Source: an uncultured Collinsella sp.
GTDB lineage: Bacteria; Actinomycetota; Coriobacteriia; Coriobacteriales; Coriobacteriaceae
Reading direction: 5' to 3'
Assembly: GCA_900545875.1 (NCBI GenBank)
Contig: URAQ01000103.1
Coordinates: forward strand, 1-6,309
DNA length: 6,309 nucleotides
Part shown: positions 1 through 6,088 of the stretch, piece after piece
How positions within the stretch are numbered: the first letter of the stretch is position 1
Layout: each line of letters begins with the position of its first letter
Program-made: the position numbers and the translations under genes
The notes under the pieces: model-generated
The model's input: only the letters and a program-made list of their open reading frames with translations
Database searches by the model: none
What the model was told of the DNA's origin: nothing

Positions 1-457
1 GACCGCCGGACAACAGGCCGACCTTTGCCTGCATGCGCGTCTCCAAACCAAGGTCGAGGCGCTTGAGCAACTCGGCGTACTCGGCGCGCTCGTCCTTGGT
101 GATGCCCCAGCGTAGGCCGCGGCGCTGCCCACGGCGCTTGGCAAGGGCGAGGTTCTCCTCGATCTGCATGTCGGCGGCGGTGCCGCGCATGGGATCCTGG
201 AACACACGGCCCAGGTACTTGGCGCGCTGCGACTCGCTCAGGCGCGAGATGTCGGTGCCGTCGAGCTCGATAACGCCCGAATCGAGCGGGTACACGCCGG
301 CGATCATGTTGAGCAGCGTGGACTTGCCGGCGCCGTTGCCGCCGATCACGGTTACAAAGTCGCCGTCATTCAGGGTGAGGTCGACGCCGGTGAGCGCGCG
401 CTTCTCGGTGACGGTGCCCTTGTTAAAGGTCTTCTTGACATGCGAGAGCTTAAGCAT
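1..457 (-). CDS. ABC importer ATP-binding protein, 3' end cut by window
   Basis: Cytoplasmic ATPase subunit that would power the importer encoded by the next two genes. It is read from the minus strand starting at the ATG at 457-455, giving 152 residues before the window edge. Visible motifs are Walker A GGNGAGKST at residues 39-47, a Q-loop FQDP at 86-89, and the signature LSGG at 149-152, where the window ends. Walker B, D-loop and H-loop lie outside. The segment around residues 105-125 is rich in Arg and Lys (RRGQRRG). Its start overlaps the permease stop by 8 bases, and the site GGAGATGAGG lies just upstream inside the permease gene, so translation is probably coupled. Sequence and context fit the COG1101-type ATPases that partner ABC_sub_bind proteins (inference from memory, no search). 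ABC ATPase identity is near certain; the subfamily is less so. Confidence 0.96.
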   Translation of the reverse strand, partial: MLKLSHVKKTFNKGTVTEKRALTGVDLTLNDGDFVTVIGGNGAGKSTLLNMIAGVYPLDSGVIELDGTDISRLSESQRAKYLGRVFQDPMRGTAADMQIEENLALAKRRGQRRGLRWGITKDERAEYAELLKRLDLGLETRMQAKVGLLSGG

Positions 458-1373
458 CTGCCTCATCTCCCTTCGTGTAGGAGCTGCGGAGCTTATAGCG
501 CTCCCAAACCACGGGCACGCACAGGGCCACAGCGACAATTACGGCGGAGAGCAGCTTCATGTCGTTGGCGTCCATGCCCAACTGCAGCACGATGGCGCGG
601 ATAAGGAAGTACACCACGGAGCCAAAGACGGCGGAGGCAAGACGGACGCTAAACTGCGTGAGGCCGCCGGGCAGCAGACGGCCGAGCACCTCGCCGATAA
701 CAATGGCGGCAAGACCGATAACGATGGCACCGGTGCCCATACCAATGTCGGCATACTTTTGGCTCTGGCAGATGAGCGCGCCCGAAAGGCCGATGAGGGC
801 GTTGGAGAGCACGAGGGCGATCATCTTGGTGGAGTTGGTGTTGACGCCCAGAGCGCGGATCATGTACTCGTTGTTGCCGGTGGCTCGCAGCGCCGAGCCA
901 ATCTCGGTGCCAAAGAACCAATACAGGATGGCAACGATAGCCACGGCGAGCAGGATGCCCAAGATGATGGCAACGGTGGACTGCGGCAGACCGGTCATAT
1001 TGCTGACGGCGGAGAACACGGTGCCCTTGGCAAGAATGGGCGTATTGGACTTGCCCATGATGCGCAGGTTGATGGACCACAGGCTGATCTGGGTGAGGAT
1101 TCCGGCGAGGATCGCAGGAATCTCAAAGACGGTGGTCAAAATGCCCGTGACGGCGCCCGCGATGGCGCCGGCGCACATACCGGCCAGCACGGCGAGCAGC
1201 GGGTCGACGTTGTTATTGACGATGAGCACAGCGCAGACGCAGCCGCCGAGGGCAAAGCTGCCGTCGCAGGTCATATCGGGAATGTCGAGCAGGCGGAACG
1301 TGATAAACACGCCAAGCACCATAATGCCCCAGAGGACGCCCTGCGAAACGGCGCCCTGCAATGCAATGAGCAT
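450..1373 (-). CDS. ABC importer permease (BPD_transp_2 family)
   Basis: Integral membrane subunit of 307 residues, forming the channel of the importer. Hydrophobic stretches suggest about eight or nine membrane segments, for example near residues 7-27, 40-52, 58-83, 132-153, 185-202, 213-229 and 274-289. A cytoplasmic loop at about 156-185 (GTEIGSALRATG, then RALGVNTNSTK) is the conserved ATPase-coupling region of the BPD_transp_2 family (COG4120-like). The C-terminus is charged (WERYKLRSSY). Start choice: the ATG at 1373-1371 has a full AGGAGGT at 1387-1381, 7 bases upstream. An ATG at 1380 is out of frame. It lies 203 bases after the binding-protein gene and overlaps the ATPase gene. Substrate cannot be read from the permease. 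Confidence 0.95.
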   Translation of the reverse strand: MLIALQGAVSQGVLWGIMVLGVFITFRLLDIPDMTCDGSFALGGCVCAVLIVNNNVDPLLAVLAGMCAGAIAGAVTGILTTVFEIPAILAGILTQISLWSINLRIMGKSNTPILAKGTVFSAVSNMTGLPQSTVAIILGILLAVAIVAILYWFFGTEIGSALRATGNNEYMIRALGVNTNSTKMIALVLSNALIGLSGALICQSQKYADIGMGTGAIVIGLAAIVIGEVLGRLLPGGLTQFSVRLASAVFGSVVYFLIRAIVLQLGMDANDMKLLSAVIVAVALCVPVVWERYKLRSSYTKGDEADA

Positions 1374-1380
1374 GCTTCAT

Positions 1381-1387
1381 ACCTCCT
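1381..1387 (-). promoter_or_regulatory. Strong Shine-Dalgarno of the permease gene
   Basis: AGGAGGT on the minus strand, 7 bases before the ATG at 1373. It decides between that ATG and the closer out-of-frame ATG at 1380-1378, which abuts the site directly. Confidence 0.85.
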
Positions 1388-1413
1388 AGGATAGGGTGGA
1401 CACGTGATTCACC

Positions 1414-1419
1414 ATAATA
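1414..1419 (-). promoter_or_regulatory. Possible internal -10 (TATTAT) before permease
   Basis: TATTAT on the minus strand matches the -10 consensus at five of six positions and lies about 40 bases upstream of the permease start, downstream of the GC-rich hairpin. No convincing -35 is present at 16-18 bp (GCTCTT at 17 bp), so an internal promoter is only a possibility. Confidence 0.2.
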
Positions 1420-1477
1420 GCGGTAACAATGCATAGAAGAGCTGCGGACAGACGTTTTGTTTTACCTGAAACAAGCA

Positions 1478-1506
1478 GGGCGGACGCCGGTCTACAGCGC
1501 CCGCCC
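1478..1506 (-). terminator. GC-rich hairpin between binding protein and permease genes
   Basis: On the minus strand GGGCGGGCGC and GCGTCCGCCC pair over 10 bp with one G-U, around a 9-base loop. One further G-U pair is possible at the base. The hairpin is followed by TGCTTGTTTC, a broken U-tract. It fits a leaky terminator or a 3'-end stabilising hairpin that raises binding-protein mRNA over permease and ATPase mRNA, a common arrangement in ABC operons. A full terminator would leave the permease without a clear promoter, so partial termination or mRNA processing is favoured. Confidence 0.55.
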
Positions 1507-1576
1507 CTGTGGCTCAGATATTGAATAACGCGGCTAAAGCGCGAGCACGGGCTCTAGACGCATGCCGCGTATGGCA

Positions 1577-2557
1577 TTACGCGTCCAGAGCGGAAAGGTC
1601 GATGCCCAGGGCCTCGGCCATTTCGTCGTTCTTGACGACGACCAGGTCCTTGCTCGAGAGGTGCTTGATCGGCATGTCTTCGGGCTTGGCCTCGCCCTTC
1701 AGGATCTTAACGGCCATCTCGCCCGCGGCGTAGCCCAGGTCCTCGTAATTGATGGAGAGGGTGAACAGGCCGCCGGCCATGCACATACCCTCCTCGCCAG
1801 TCACGAAGGGAAGCTTGTTTTCCTTGCAGATCTGGCCGACCTGCGAGGCACCCGCGGCGATGGTGTTGTCGGTGGGGGAGTACAGCGCGTCGACCTTGCC
1901 CACGGCAGACTCGACGACGGACTGAATCTCGTTGGAGCTCGAGACGGTGAAATCGGTGTACTCCAGGCCCAGCTTGTCGAGTTCCTTCTTGGCGGCCTTG
2001 ATCTGGACGTCGGAGTTGGACTCGGCGGTGCAGTAGAGCAGGCCGACCTTTTTAACGTCGGGCAGGACCTTCTGCATCATCTCGAGCTGCTCGGCGACCG
2101 GGGTGAGGTCGGAAGCGCCCGTGACGTTGGTGCCCGGCTTGTCGTTGTCCTGGACCAGGCCGGAGGCGGCGTAGTCGGTGATGGCACAGCCCACGATGGG
2201 GATATCGGCCGTGGCGCCGGCGGCAGCCTGCGCGGCGGGCGTGGCGATGGCATAAATCAGGTTGACGTTGTCGCCCACAAACTTGTCGGCAATGGACTTA
2301 CACGTGGACTGGTCGTTCTGGGCGTTCTTCTGGTCGATCTTGACCTTGAGGCCGCTCTTCTTGATGGCCTTGACGAAGCCGTCGTTGGCGGCATCGAGCG
2401 CGGAGTGCTCGGTGAGCTGCAGAACGCCGATGGTGTAGTCGGAACCGGCGGCAGCAGAGCCGGAACCAGAGTTGCCGCCGCATCCGGCGAGCGGGGCGAG
2501 CGCGAGCAGGCCGGCGGAGACCAGAAGGCTCCTGCGGCTGATGGTGATGTCCTTCAT
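1577..2557 (-). CDS. ABC importer substrate-binding lipoprotein (ABC_sub_bind/TrpX type)
   Basis: Extracellular lipid-anchored receptor of 326 residues that captures the ligand for the permease. The N-terminus has SRRSLL at residues 7-12, a hydrophobic stretch 11-24 and the lipobox LAGC with Cys26, then a Gly/Ser/Ala linker to about 40. The RR pair hints at Tat export but may simply be the n-region of a Sec signal. The mature part shows typical ABC_sub_bind (PF04392) segments: YTIGVLQLTEHSALDAANDGF at 41-61, IATPAAQAAAG at 104-114, IPIVGCAITD at 119-128, TNVTGASDL at 143-151, YSPTDNTIAAG at 226-236 and a C-terminal lobe from about 248. Start choice: an upstream in-frame start at 2605 would put 16 residues before the signal, whereas the ATG at 2557 has GGGGG 7 bases upstream. 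Some family members bind Trp or other aromatic amino acids; the ligand here is unknown. Confidence 0.93.
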   Translation of the reverse strand: MKDITISRRSLLVSAGLLALAPLAGCGGNSGSGSAAAGSDYTIGVLQLTEHSALDAANDGFVKAIKKSGLKVKIDQKNAQNDQSTCKSIADKFVGDNVNLIYAIATPAAQAAAGATADIPIVGCAITDYAASGLVQDNDKPGTNVTGASDLTPVAEQLEMMQKVLPDVKKVGLLYCTAESNSDVQIKAAKKELDKLGLEYTDFTVSSSNEIQSVVESAVGKVDALYSPTDNTIAAGASQVGQICKENKLPFVTGEEGMCMAGGLFTLSINYEDLGYAAGEMAVKILKGEAKPEDMPIKHLSSKDLVVVKNDEMAEALGIDLSALDA

Positions 2558-2589
2558 ATCATTACCCCCAGTATAAAAATGGCTGGAAA

Positions 2590-2615
2590 CACTGCACTGG
2601 GACAAAGTGCAAGTG
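2590..2615 (-). promoter_or_regulatory. Inverted repeat in importer leader or operator
   Basis: On the minus strand CAC-T-TGCACT and AGTGCA-GTG can pair over 9 bp with one bulged T around a 7-base loop (TTGTCCC). It begins next to the predicted transcription start, so it could be a 5' mRNA hairpin or an operator just downstream of the -10. No T-box elements are visible in this leader of about 50 bases. Confidence 0.45.
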
Positions 2616-2617
2616 GG

Positions 2618-2648
2618 ACTATAGTAGCGCTGATGTCCATTTTTACAA
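2618..2648 (-). promoter_or_regulatory. Candidate promoter of the ABC importer operon
   Basis: A -10 TATAGT lies at 2623-2618 and a -35-like TTGTAA at 2648-2643, with a 19-bp spacer. An alternative -10, TACTAT, gives a 16-bp spacer. Transcription would start near 2611, giving a leader of about 54 bases to the ATG at 2557. The -35 sits inside the motif GGCTGTTGTAAAA, which recurs upstream of the neighbouring regulator gene. Confidence 0.5.
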
Positions 2649-2675
2649 CAGCCTGGCGGGTTTTTTAATACAGAA

Positions 2676-2708
2676 TCGGATGGGCGGTACGGGTAGTCGA
2701 ATGGGCGG
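2676..2708. repeat. Pair of 12-bp direct repeats, 21-bp period
   Basis: TCGGATGGGCGG at 2676-2687 and TCGAATGGGCGG at 2697-2708 are identical at 11 of 12 positions and spaced 21 bp, two helical turns. They lie between the regulator stop and the importer promoter, on the same face of the DNA upstream of the -35, as an activator site pair would. Role is inferred only. Confidence 0.5.
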
Positions 2709-2717
2709 CGGAGGGTC

Positions 2718-3500
2718 TTATGCGGCGGAGGAGGCGTCCTCGTCCAGGGCGGCGAAGAGCTTCTTGCCGTCGAGCAGGCGCGTGCTGACGTTTCTCATAC
2801 GGGCGATCTCGACGGTGCGCAGCGTATCGTCGGTGCCTCGGGCGTCGTAGACCGTTCCCAGCAGATACGAGATGCCATCGCGCTGCCTGATGGCAAAGGG
2901 ACGGAGTGTCATCCGTGCTGCTTCGGTTTCGCCGCGTGTCGTGACGCTCGAAATATCAAAACTCACCGTGGTTCCGTGGTCGATGGCCTGCTCGACGAGC
3001 TCGCACGTGTCGATGCGCTTGATGGGCGTGCGTGTTGCCTTGGTAGCCTTGCTGCCTGCGCTTGGAGCGGGTTCGGGTGTATCGAGGTAGCCGCGAACGT
3101 CGGCGCTCGCCATGGCAACTAAGTGCTGCGCCATGCTCTTGCGGATAGCGATAGGCGTGGAGCGGTTGCGCATGACCATACCGTGGAGCCGGATGATCTC
3201 TTCATCGGTGAGCGGGCGGGTAAGAAGTTTGTAGCCCACGCCGCGTTTGTATTCAATTTCGTATCCGGCATGGCGAAGCGCGGAGATGGCGGTGTAGATG
3301 CTGCGCCGCGCCGCCGAGATGGGCATGCGGGCGGGGTCGTCGGGATGGGCGAGGCGCCGGATCAGCTCATCGGAAAGCATGGCCTTGTCTTCGCCGGTGT
3401 TTTCGCTCAAGAGCTGCAGGATACGAACGGCGCGATAGGCTGCCATCGAGGCGGCGCCCCTCGTCGTGGTGTCGTAGGTTTCAACAGCGGCTTCGGTCAT
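2718..3500 (-). CDS. HTH transcriptional regulator with C-terminal WYL-like domain
   Basis: Predicted DNA-binding regulator of 260 residues. An N-terminal DeoR/HTH_11-type winged helix spans about 21-92: AYRAVRILQLLSE, then SIYTAISALRHAGYEIEYKRGVGYKL as recognition helix and wing. A linker with DEEIIRLHGMV follows at about 99-109, and a low-complexity Pro/Lys/Thr stretch at 141-160. The C-terminal domain at about 163-245 has the WYL pattern: ELVEQAIDHGTTVSFD, LRPFAIRQRDGISYLLGTVYD and TVEIARMRNV, with SYL replacing the WYL triad. Start choice: GGAAAGGA at 3518-3511 is 10 bases before the ATG at 3500, whereas the GTG at 3509 is only one base away. WYL domains sense small ligands or nucleic acids in other proteins; the ligand here is unknown. 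Its position directly upstream of the importer suggests local control. Confidence 0.87.
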   Translation of the reverse strand: MTEAAVETYDTTTRGAASMAAYRAVRILQLLSENTGEDKAMLSDELIRRLAHPDDPARMPISAARRSIYTAISALRHAGYEIEYKRGVGYKLLTRPLTDEEIIRLHGMVMRNRSTPIAIRKSMAQHLVAMASADVRGYLDTPEPAPSAGSKATKATRTPIKRIDTCELVEQAIDHGTTVSFDISSVTTRGETEAARMTLRPFAIRQRDGISYLLGTVYDARGTDDTLRTVEIARMRNVSTRLLDGKKLFAALDEDASSAA

Positions 3501-3617
3501 GGTGCCCACGTCCTTTCCGTTTTGGGTGGCGACGGTATGGAGCCTAGGACGCGGGGCTTTCCCAGGGGCGCAGGGCGCTCTGGGCGGTCGGTAGTCGTCG
3601 GCAAACGGCGGGTCGAG

Positions 3618-3680
3618 TTTTCAACAGCCCTGCTCAACTGACCAAAAACTTGCCAAAAGCTTGACGGATGCTGTTGAAAA
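3618..3680. repeat. Perfect 11-bp inverted repeat with 41-bp spacer
   Basis: TTTTCAACAGC at 3618-3628 is matched exactly in reverse complement by GCTGTTGAAAA at 3670-3680. The right arm runs into the U-tract of the asnS terminator. The structure could be a pair of protein-binding sites, a long-loop RNA hairpin or the ends of a small dispersed element. A near copy of one arm (GGCTGTTGTAAAA, minus strand) lies at 2641-2653. Confidence 0.7.
3637..3658. repeat. Tandem 11-bp repeat inside the inverted repeat
   Basis: ACTGACCAAAA at 3637-3647 is followed without a gap by ACTTGCCAAAA at 3648-3658, identical at 9 of 11 positions. The period equals about one helical turn, which suits a regulator binding two adjacent sites. 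Confidence 0.6.
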
Positions 3681-3712
3681 AAGCGTCTCTCGACCGATGT
3701 CGAGAGACGCTT
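3677..3712 (-). terminator. Intrinsic terminator of asnS
   Basis: AAGCGTCTCTCGAC and GTCGAGAGACGCTT form a perfect 14-bp stem with a 4-base loop, followed on the minus strand by TTTT (a run of six T counting the stem end). It begins 46 bases after the asnS stop. In plus orientation the hairpin lacks a T-run, so it acts on the minus strand. Confidence 0.93.
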
Positions 3713-3758
3713 GTGCGATGAGCGTTGGCGTGTGGCGACGCGAGCTAGCGTTCGACGA

Positions 3759-5162
3759 TTAGAAGTCGGCGTTGCCCACGGTGCGCGGGTGCGGCAGGAC
3801 GTCGCGGATGTTGCCCACGCCGGTCAGATACATGACCAAGCGCTCGAAGCCCAGACCGTAGCCGGCGTGCTTGCAGGAACCGTAGCGGCGCAGGTCAAGG
3901 TAGTACTTGTACTGCTCGGGATTCATACCCAGGTCCTTGATGCGGGCCTCGAGCAGATCCAGGCGCTCCTCGCGCTGGGAGCCACCGATGATCTCGCCGA
4001 TGCCCGGCACCAGGCAGTCGGCGGCGGCGACGGTCTTGCCGTCCTCGTTCATGCGCATGTAGAACGCCTTGATCTCGGCCGGGTAGTCGGTCACGAAGGT
4101 CGGGCGCTTAAAGTGCTCCTCGGTCAGGAAACGCTCGTGCTCGGTTTGCAGGTCGATGCCCCAGCTCACGGGATAGTCAAACTTGTGACCGGCGGCGACG
4201 GCCTGCTCCAGGATCTCGACGGCCTCGGTGTAGGTAACGCGGGCAAAGTCGGAGTTGGCGACATGGTCCAGGCGCTCGAGCAGACCCTTGTCCACAAACT
4301 TGTTGAGCATATTGAGCTCGTCGGGGCAGGTTGTCATGACGTCCTTAAGGACGTACTTGAGCATGGCCTCGGCGTTATCCATGTAGTCGTTAAGGTCGGC
4401 AAAGGCCATCTCGGGCTCGATCATCCAAAACTCGGCGGCGTGGCGCGTGGTGTTGGAGTTCTCGGCGCGGAAGGTGGGGCCAAAGGTGTACACGTCGCCA
4501 AAGGCCATGGCAAAGTTCTCGGCATTGAGCTGGCCGGACACGGTGAGGCTCGCATGCTTGCCAAAGAAGTCCTGGCTCCAGTCGACCTCGCCGGACTCGG
4601 TGAGGGGCGGATTTTTGGGGTCGAGCGTGGTCACGCGGAACATCTCGCCGGCGCCCTCGCAGTCACTCGTGGTGATGATGGGGGTGTTGACGTAGACAAA
4701 GCCCTGCTCCTGGAAGAAGCGGTGGATGGCGGCAGCCGCGACAGAGCGGATGCGGAACACGGCGCGGAACAGGTTGGTGCGCGGGCGCAGATGCTGCTGG
4801 GTGCGCAGGAACTCGACGGTTGCGCGCTTCTTCTGCAGCGGGTAATCCGGGGCGCTCGTGCCCTCGACCTCGATGGAGGTGGCAGAAAGCTCGAAAGGCT
4901 GGGGCGCATCGGGGGTCAGCTTGACGGTGCCGGTGCAAATGAGTGCGGCCGAGACGTTTTGATGGGCGATCTCGTCGTAGTTGTCGAGTGCCTCGCGGTT
5001 CATGACGACCTGCAGGTCGCGGAAGCAGCTGCCGTCGTTGAGCGTAACAAAGCCAAAGTTCTTCATGTCGCGGACGGACTTGACCCAGCCGGCGACGGTG
5101 ACGGTCTGGCCGCCGAGCGACTCGGCATCGGCATAGAGCTGCGCGATTTTGGTGCGGTTCAC
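3759..5162 (-). CDS. asnS: Asparaginyl-tRNA synthetase
   Basis: Cytoplasmic class IIb enzyme that attaches asparagine to tRNA-Asn using ATP. The protein has 467 residues, close to the 466 of E. coli AsnRS. An OB-fold anticodon-binding domain spans about 20-105 ([24 protein letters not shown]). The catalytic domain follows from about 115: HLRPRTN at 124-130, motif 1 around [16 protein letters not shown] at 149-164, motif 2 [20 protein letters not shown] at 231-250, [14 protein letters not shown] at 387-400 and motif 3 [15 protein letters not shown] at 434-448. ENSNT and WMIEPE favour AsnRS over AspRS. Start choice: the GTG at 5162-5160 has GGGAGGA 3 bases upstream. An in-frame ATG at 5174 would destroy that site, and longer in-frame starts run into the upstream terminator. 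It is a single gene with its own promoter and terminator. Confidence 0.98.
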   Translation of the reverse strand: MNRTKIAQLYADAESLGGQTVTVAGWVKSVRDMKNFGFVTLNDGSCFRDLQVVMNREALDNYDEIAHQNVSAALICTGTVKLTPDAPQPFELSATSIEVEGTSAPDYPLQKKRATVEFLRTQQHLRPRTNLFRAVFRIRSVAAAAIHRFFQEQGFVYVNTPIITTSDCEGAGEMFRVTTLDPKNPPLTESGEVDWSQDFFGKHASLTVSGQLNAENFAMAFGDVYTFGPTFRAENSNTTRHAAEFWMIEPEMAFADLNDYMDNAEAMLKYVLKDVMTTCPDELNMLNKFVDKGLLERLDHVANSDFARVTYTEAVEILEQAVAAGHKFDYPVSWGIDLQTEHERFLTEEHFKRPTFVTDYPAEIKAFYMRMNEDGKTVAAADCLVPGIGEIIGGSQREERLDLLEARIKDLGMNPEQYKYYLDLRRYGSCKHAGYGLGFERLVMYLTGVGNIRDVLPHPRTVGNADF

Positions 5163-5172
5163 GTATCCTCCC
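5163..5172 (-). promoter_or_regulatory. Ribosome site fixing the asnS GTG start
   Basis: GGGAGGA followed by TAC and then GTG. The spacing is short (4 bases from GGAGG) but still the best start. The alternative in-frame ATG at 5174-5172 overlaps this site and has no Shine-Dalgarno of its own. Confidence 0.8.
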
Positions 5173-5185
5173 ATAACGGTTGAAT

Positions 5186-5195
5186 GATAGCTATC
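5186..5195. repeat. Perfect palindrome GATAGCTATC in asnS leader
   Basis: A 10-bp perfect palindrome between the predicted transcription start and the ribosome site of asnS. It could be an operator or chance; nothing else in the window repeats it. Confidence 0.3.
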
Positions 5196-5208
5196 CATAC
5201 AGTTCGAT

Positions 5209-5217
5209 ATTCTAGCA
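5209..5217 (-). promoter_or_regulatory. asnS promoter, extended -10
   Basis: TGC TAGAAT on the minus strand: a five-of-six -10 preceded by a TGn extension, which can compensate for the poor -35 at 17 bp. Transcription would start near 5202, giving a leader of about 40 bases. The site lies downstream of the PTS gene terminator, so asnS is probably transcribed independently. Confidence 0.6.
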
Positions 5218-5272
5218 GCTCGGCTCATTTGGGCTATACAGATAAGGCATTGGCCGGATGGTTTTTCAAACG

Positions 5273-5306
5273 AAAAGCGCCCGCGGTCAAATGGTCGCGG
5301 GCGCTT
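5273..5306 (-). terminator. Intrinsic terminator of the PTS IIA gene
   Basis: AAGCGCCCGCG and CGCGGGCGCTT pair perfectly over 11 bp around a 10-base loop, followed on the minus strand by TTTTCGTTTG. It starts 37 bases after the IIA stop codon and separates that gene from asnS. Confidence 0.88.
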
Positions 5307-5343
5307 GACGAGGTGCCTTTTGGCTGTGTGGCGCGGGGCCTGG

Positions 5344-5907
5344 CTACTTGGTCTTGGCCACCAGCAGCGGGTCGCCCAGCTTGACGAGCGGGTTGCCGCC
5401 GATAAGCGTTCCGGACTCGCCGACATGGTCGATGCTCTTAAGACGGTCGAGCTCGGAGACGATGACGGTCACGATGTCCTCGTGACCAGCGGCCTTAATG
5501 GCCTCGCGGTCGAAGCTGATGAGCGGCTGGCCTGCCTTGACCACATCGCCCATCTCGACAAAGCGGGCAAAACCCTTGCCGTTCATTTCCACGGTACCCA
5601 GGCCAACATGGATAAACACGCGAAGACCGTCCTCGGTGATCATGCCGATGGAGTGGTTGGTGACAGTGGTGGCACCGATGCGGCCGTTGGCGGGCGCATA
5701 GATGGTGCCGGTAATGGGCTCGATGCCATAGCCCTGGCCAAGCATGCCCGAGGCGATCGTCTCGTCGGGAACCTCGTCCAGGTTGACGAGCACGCCGTTG
5801 ACGGGGGCATAGATGACGCCTTCGCGGGTGGCGAAGCTTGCTGCGGGCGGAACGGACGCCTCGCCGGCCGAGGTGAAGGTGGACTTAAGCGAATCGAGCA
5901 GACCCAT
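5344..5907 (-). CDS. PTS glucose-type EIIA (Crr-like), single domain
   Basis: Cytoplasmic phosphocarrier of the phosphotransferase system: it would take a phosphate from HPr and pass it to a IIB domain for sugar uptake. Length 187 residues, slightly longer than E. coli Crr (169). The PTS_EIIA_1 fold is visible from about residue 30: [19 protein letters not shown] at 31-49, [19 protein letters not shown] at 59-77, TNHSIGM at 83-89 and the active-site segment [17 protein letters not shown] at 97-113. By family analogy His100 is the phosphorylated residue and His85 its partner. Start choice: the ATG at 5907 has GGAGG 5 bases upstream; upstream in-frame starts (ATG 5934, TTG 5988) lack a comparable site or overlap promoter-like sequence. 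No IIB or IIC gene is in the window, so it must serve a transporter elsewhere. A LacI-type palindrome lies upstream. Confidence 0.95.
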   Translation of the reverse strand: MGLLDSLKSTFTSAGEASVPPAASFATREGVIYAPVNGVLVNLDEVPDETIASGMLGQGYGIEPITGTIYAPANGRIGATTVTNHSIGMITEDGLRVFIHVGLGTVEMNGKGFARFVEMGDVVKAGQPLISFDREAIKAAGHEDIVTVIVSELDRLKSIDHVGESGTLIGGNPLVKLGDPLLVAKTK

Positions 5908-5954
5908 AGTTGCCTCCAACTTAAATAGGCGCATATCGCGCGTTTGGTTTGCCG

Positions 5955-5964
5955 GAAACGTTTC
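5955..5964. promoter_or_regulatory. GAAACGTTTC palindrome, LacI-family operator candidate
   Basis: A perfect 10-bp palindrome with central CG, read TGAAACGTTTCC on the minus strand, about 50 bases upstream of the IIA start. Central-CG palindromes of this form are recognised by LacI/GalR-family sugar regulators (for example Cra sites near TGAAACGTTTCA). It does not match the CcpA cre spacing exactly. Regulator identity is not shown. Confidence 0.5.
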
Positions 5965-5996
5965 ATATGTGTTTCGCGGCTTGGTCAACGCCCCCT

Positions 5997-6002
5997 ATTC
6001 TA
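5997..6002 (-). promoter_or_regulatory. Candidate -10 of the PTS IIA gene
   Basis: TAGAAT on the minus strand, the same hexamer as at asnS, in the shared context GCNTAGAATA. No good -35 is present at 17 bp. It would give a leader of about 85 bases containing the GAAACGTTTC palindrome, where a bound regulator would block elongation. A competing reading uses TTGACC at 5988-5983 as -35 with a weak -10 (TATGAA, 15 bp). Confidence 0.4.
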
Positions 6003-6088
6003 CGCTGCTCAGCGATACCTCTGAGCTGGGATTATGTGATATATCAGTTAAAGGGAAACTTATTGCTGGTGTGTTTCTGCGCCACGGG

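Larger units (their letters stand above)
3510..3758. other. 249-bp gap between asnS and regulator, no gene seen
   Basis: No ORF here has a ribosome site or family resemblance. From the right it holds the asnS terminator, an 11-bp inverted repeat enclosing a tandem 11-bp repeat, and a GC-rich leader of the regulator gene. The leader contains a possible hairpin at 3561-3584 (CCCAG and CTGGG outer arms with inner GCGC pairing). No convincing -35/-10 pair for the regulator is visible on the minus strand. Confidence 0.6.

Noticed and set aside
33..1394. Plus-strand 453-codon frame over the ATPase and permease
   Set aside because: Antisense to clear ABC genes; low-complexity peptide (Gly, Asp, His, Ala rich) typical of a shadow frame.
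2558..2611. T-box or riboswitch in the importer leader
   Set aside because: The leader is only about 54 bases, too short for a T-box, and I see no T-box sequence TGGNACC; only a small hairpin.
2641..2670. T-run after a GC-rich stretch (GCCTGGCGGG then TTTTTT), looking like a plus-strand terminator
   Set aside because: No inverted repeat of useful length precedes the T-run and no plus-strand gene ends here. The minus strand shows no stem for the regulator mRNA either.
3711..5183. Long plus-strand open frame of 490 codons opposite asnS, and a similar 368-codon frame (1562-2668) opposite the binding-protein gene
   Set aside because: Both are antisense shadows produced by the GC-rich codon bias of well-recognised minus-strand genes; their peptides resemble no family and lack ribosome sites.
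5163..5426. N-terminal extension of asnS by up to 88 codons
   Set aside because: It would run through the IIA terminator and asnS promoter; the extra peptide is not part of AsnRS, and the GTG at 5162 has the ribosome site and gives normal family length.
5955..5964. CcpA catabolite-responsive element
   Set aside because: The conserved TG is one base too close to the central CG compared with the cre consensus, so a general LacI-family site is the safer reading.
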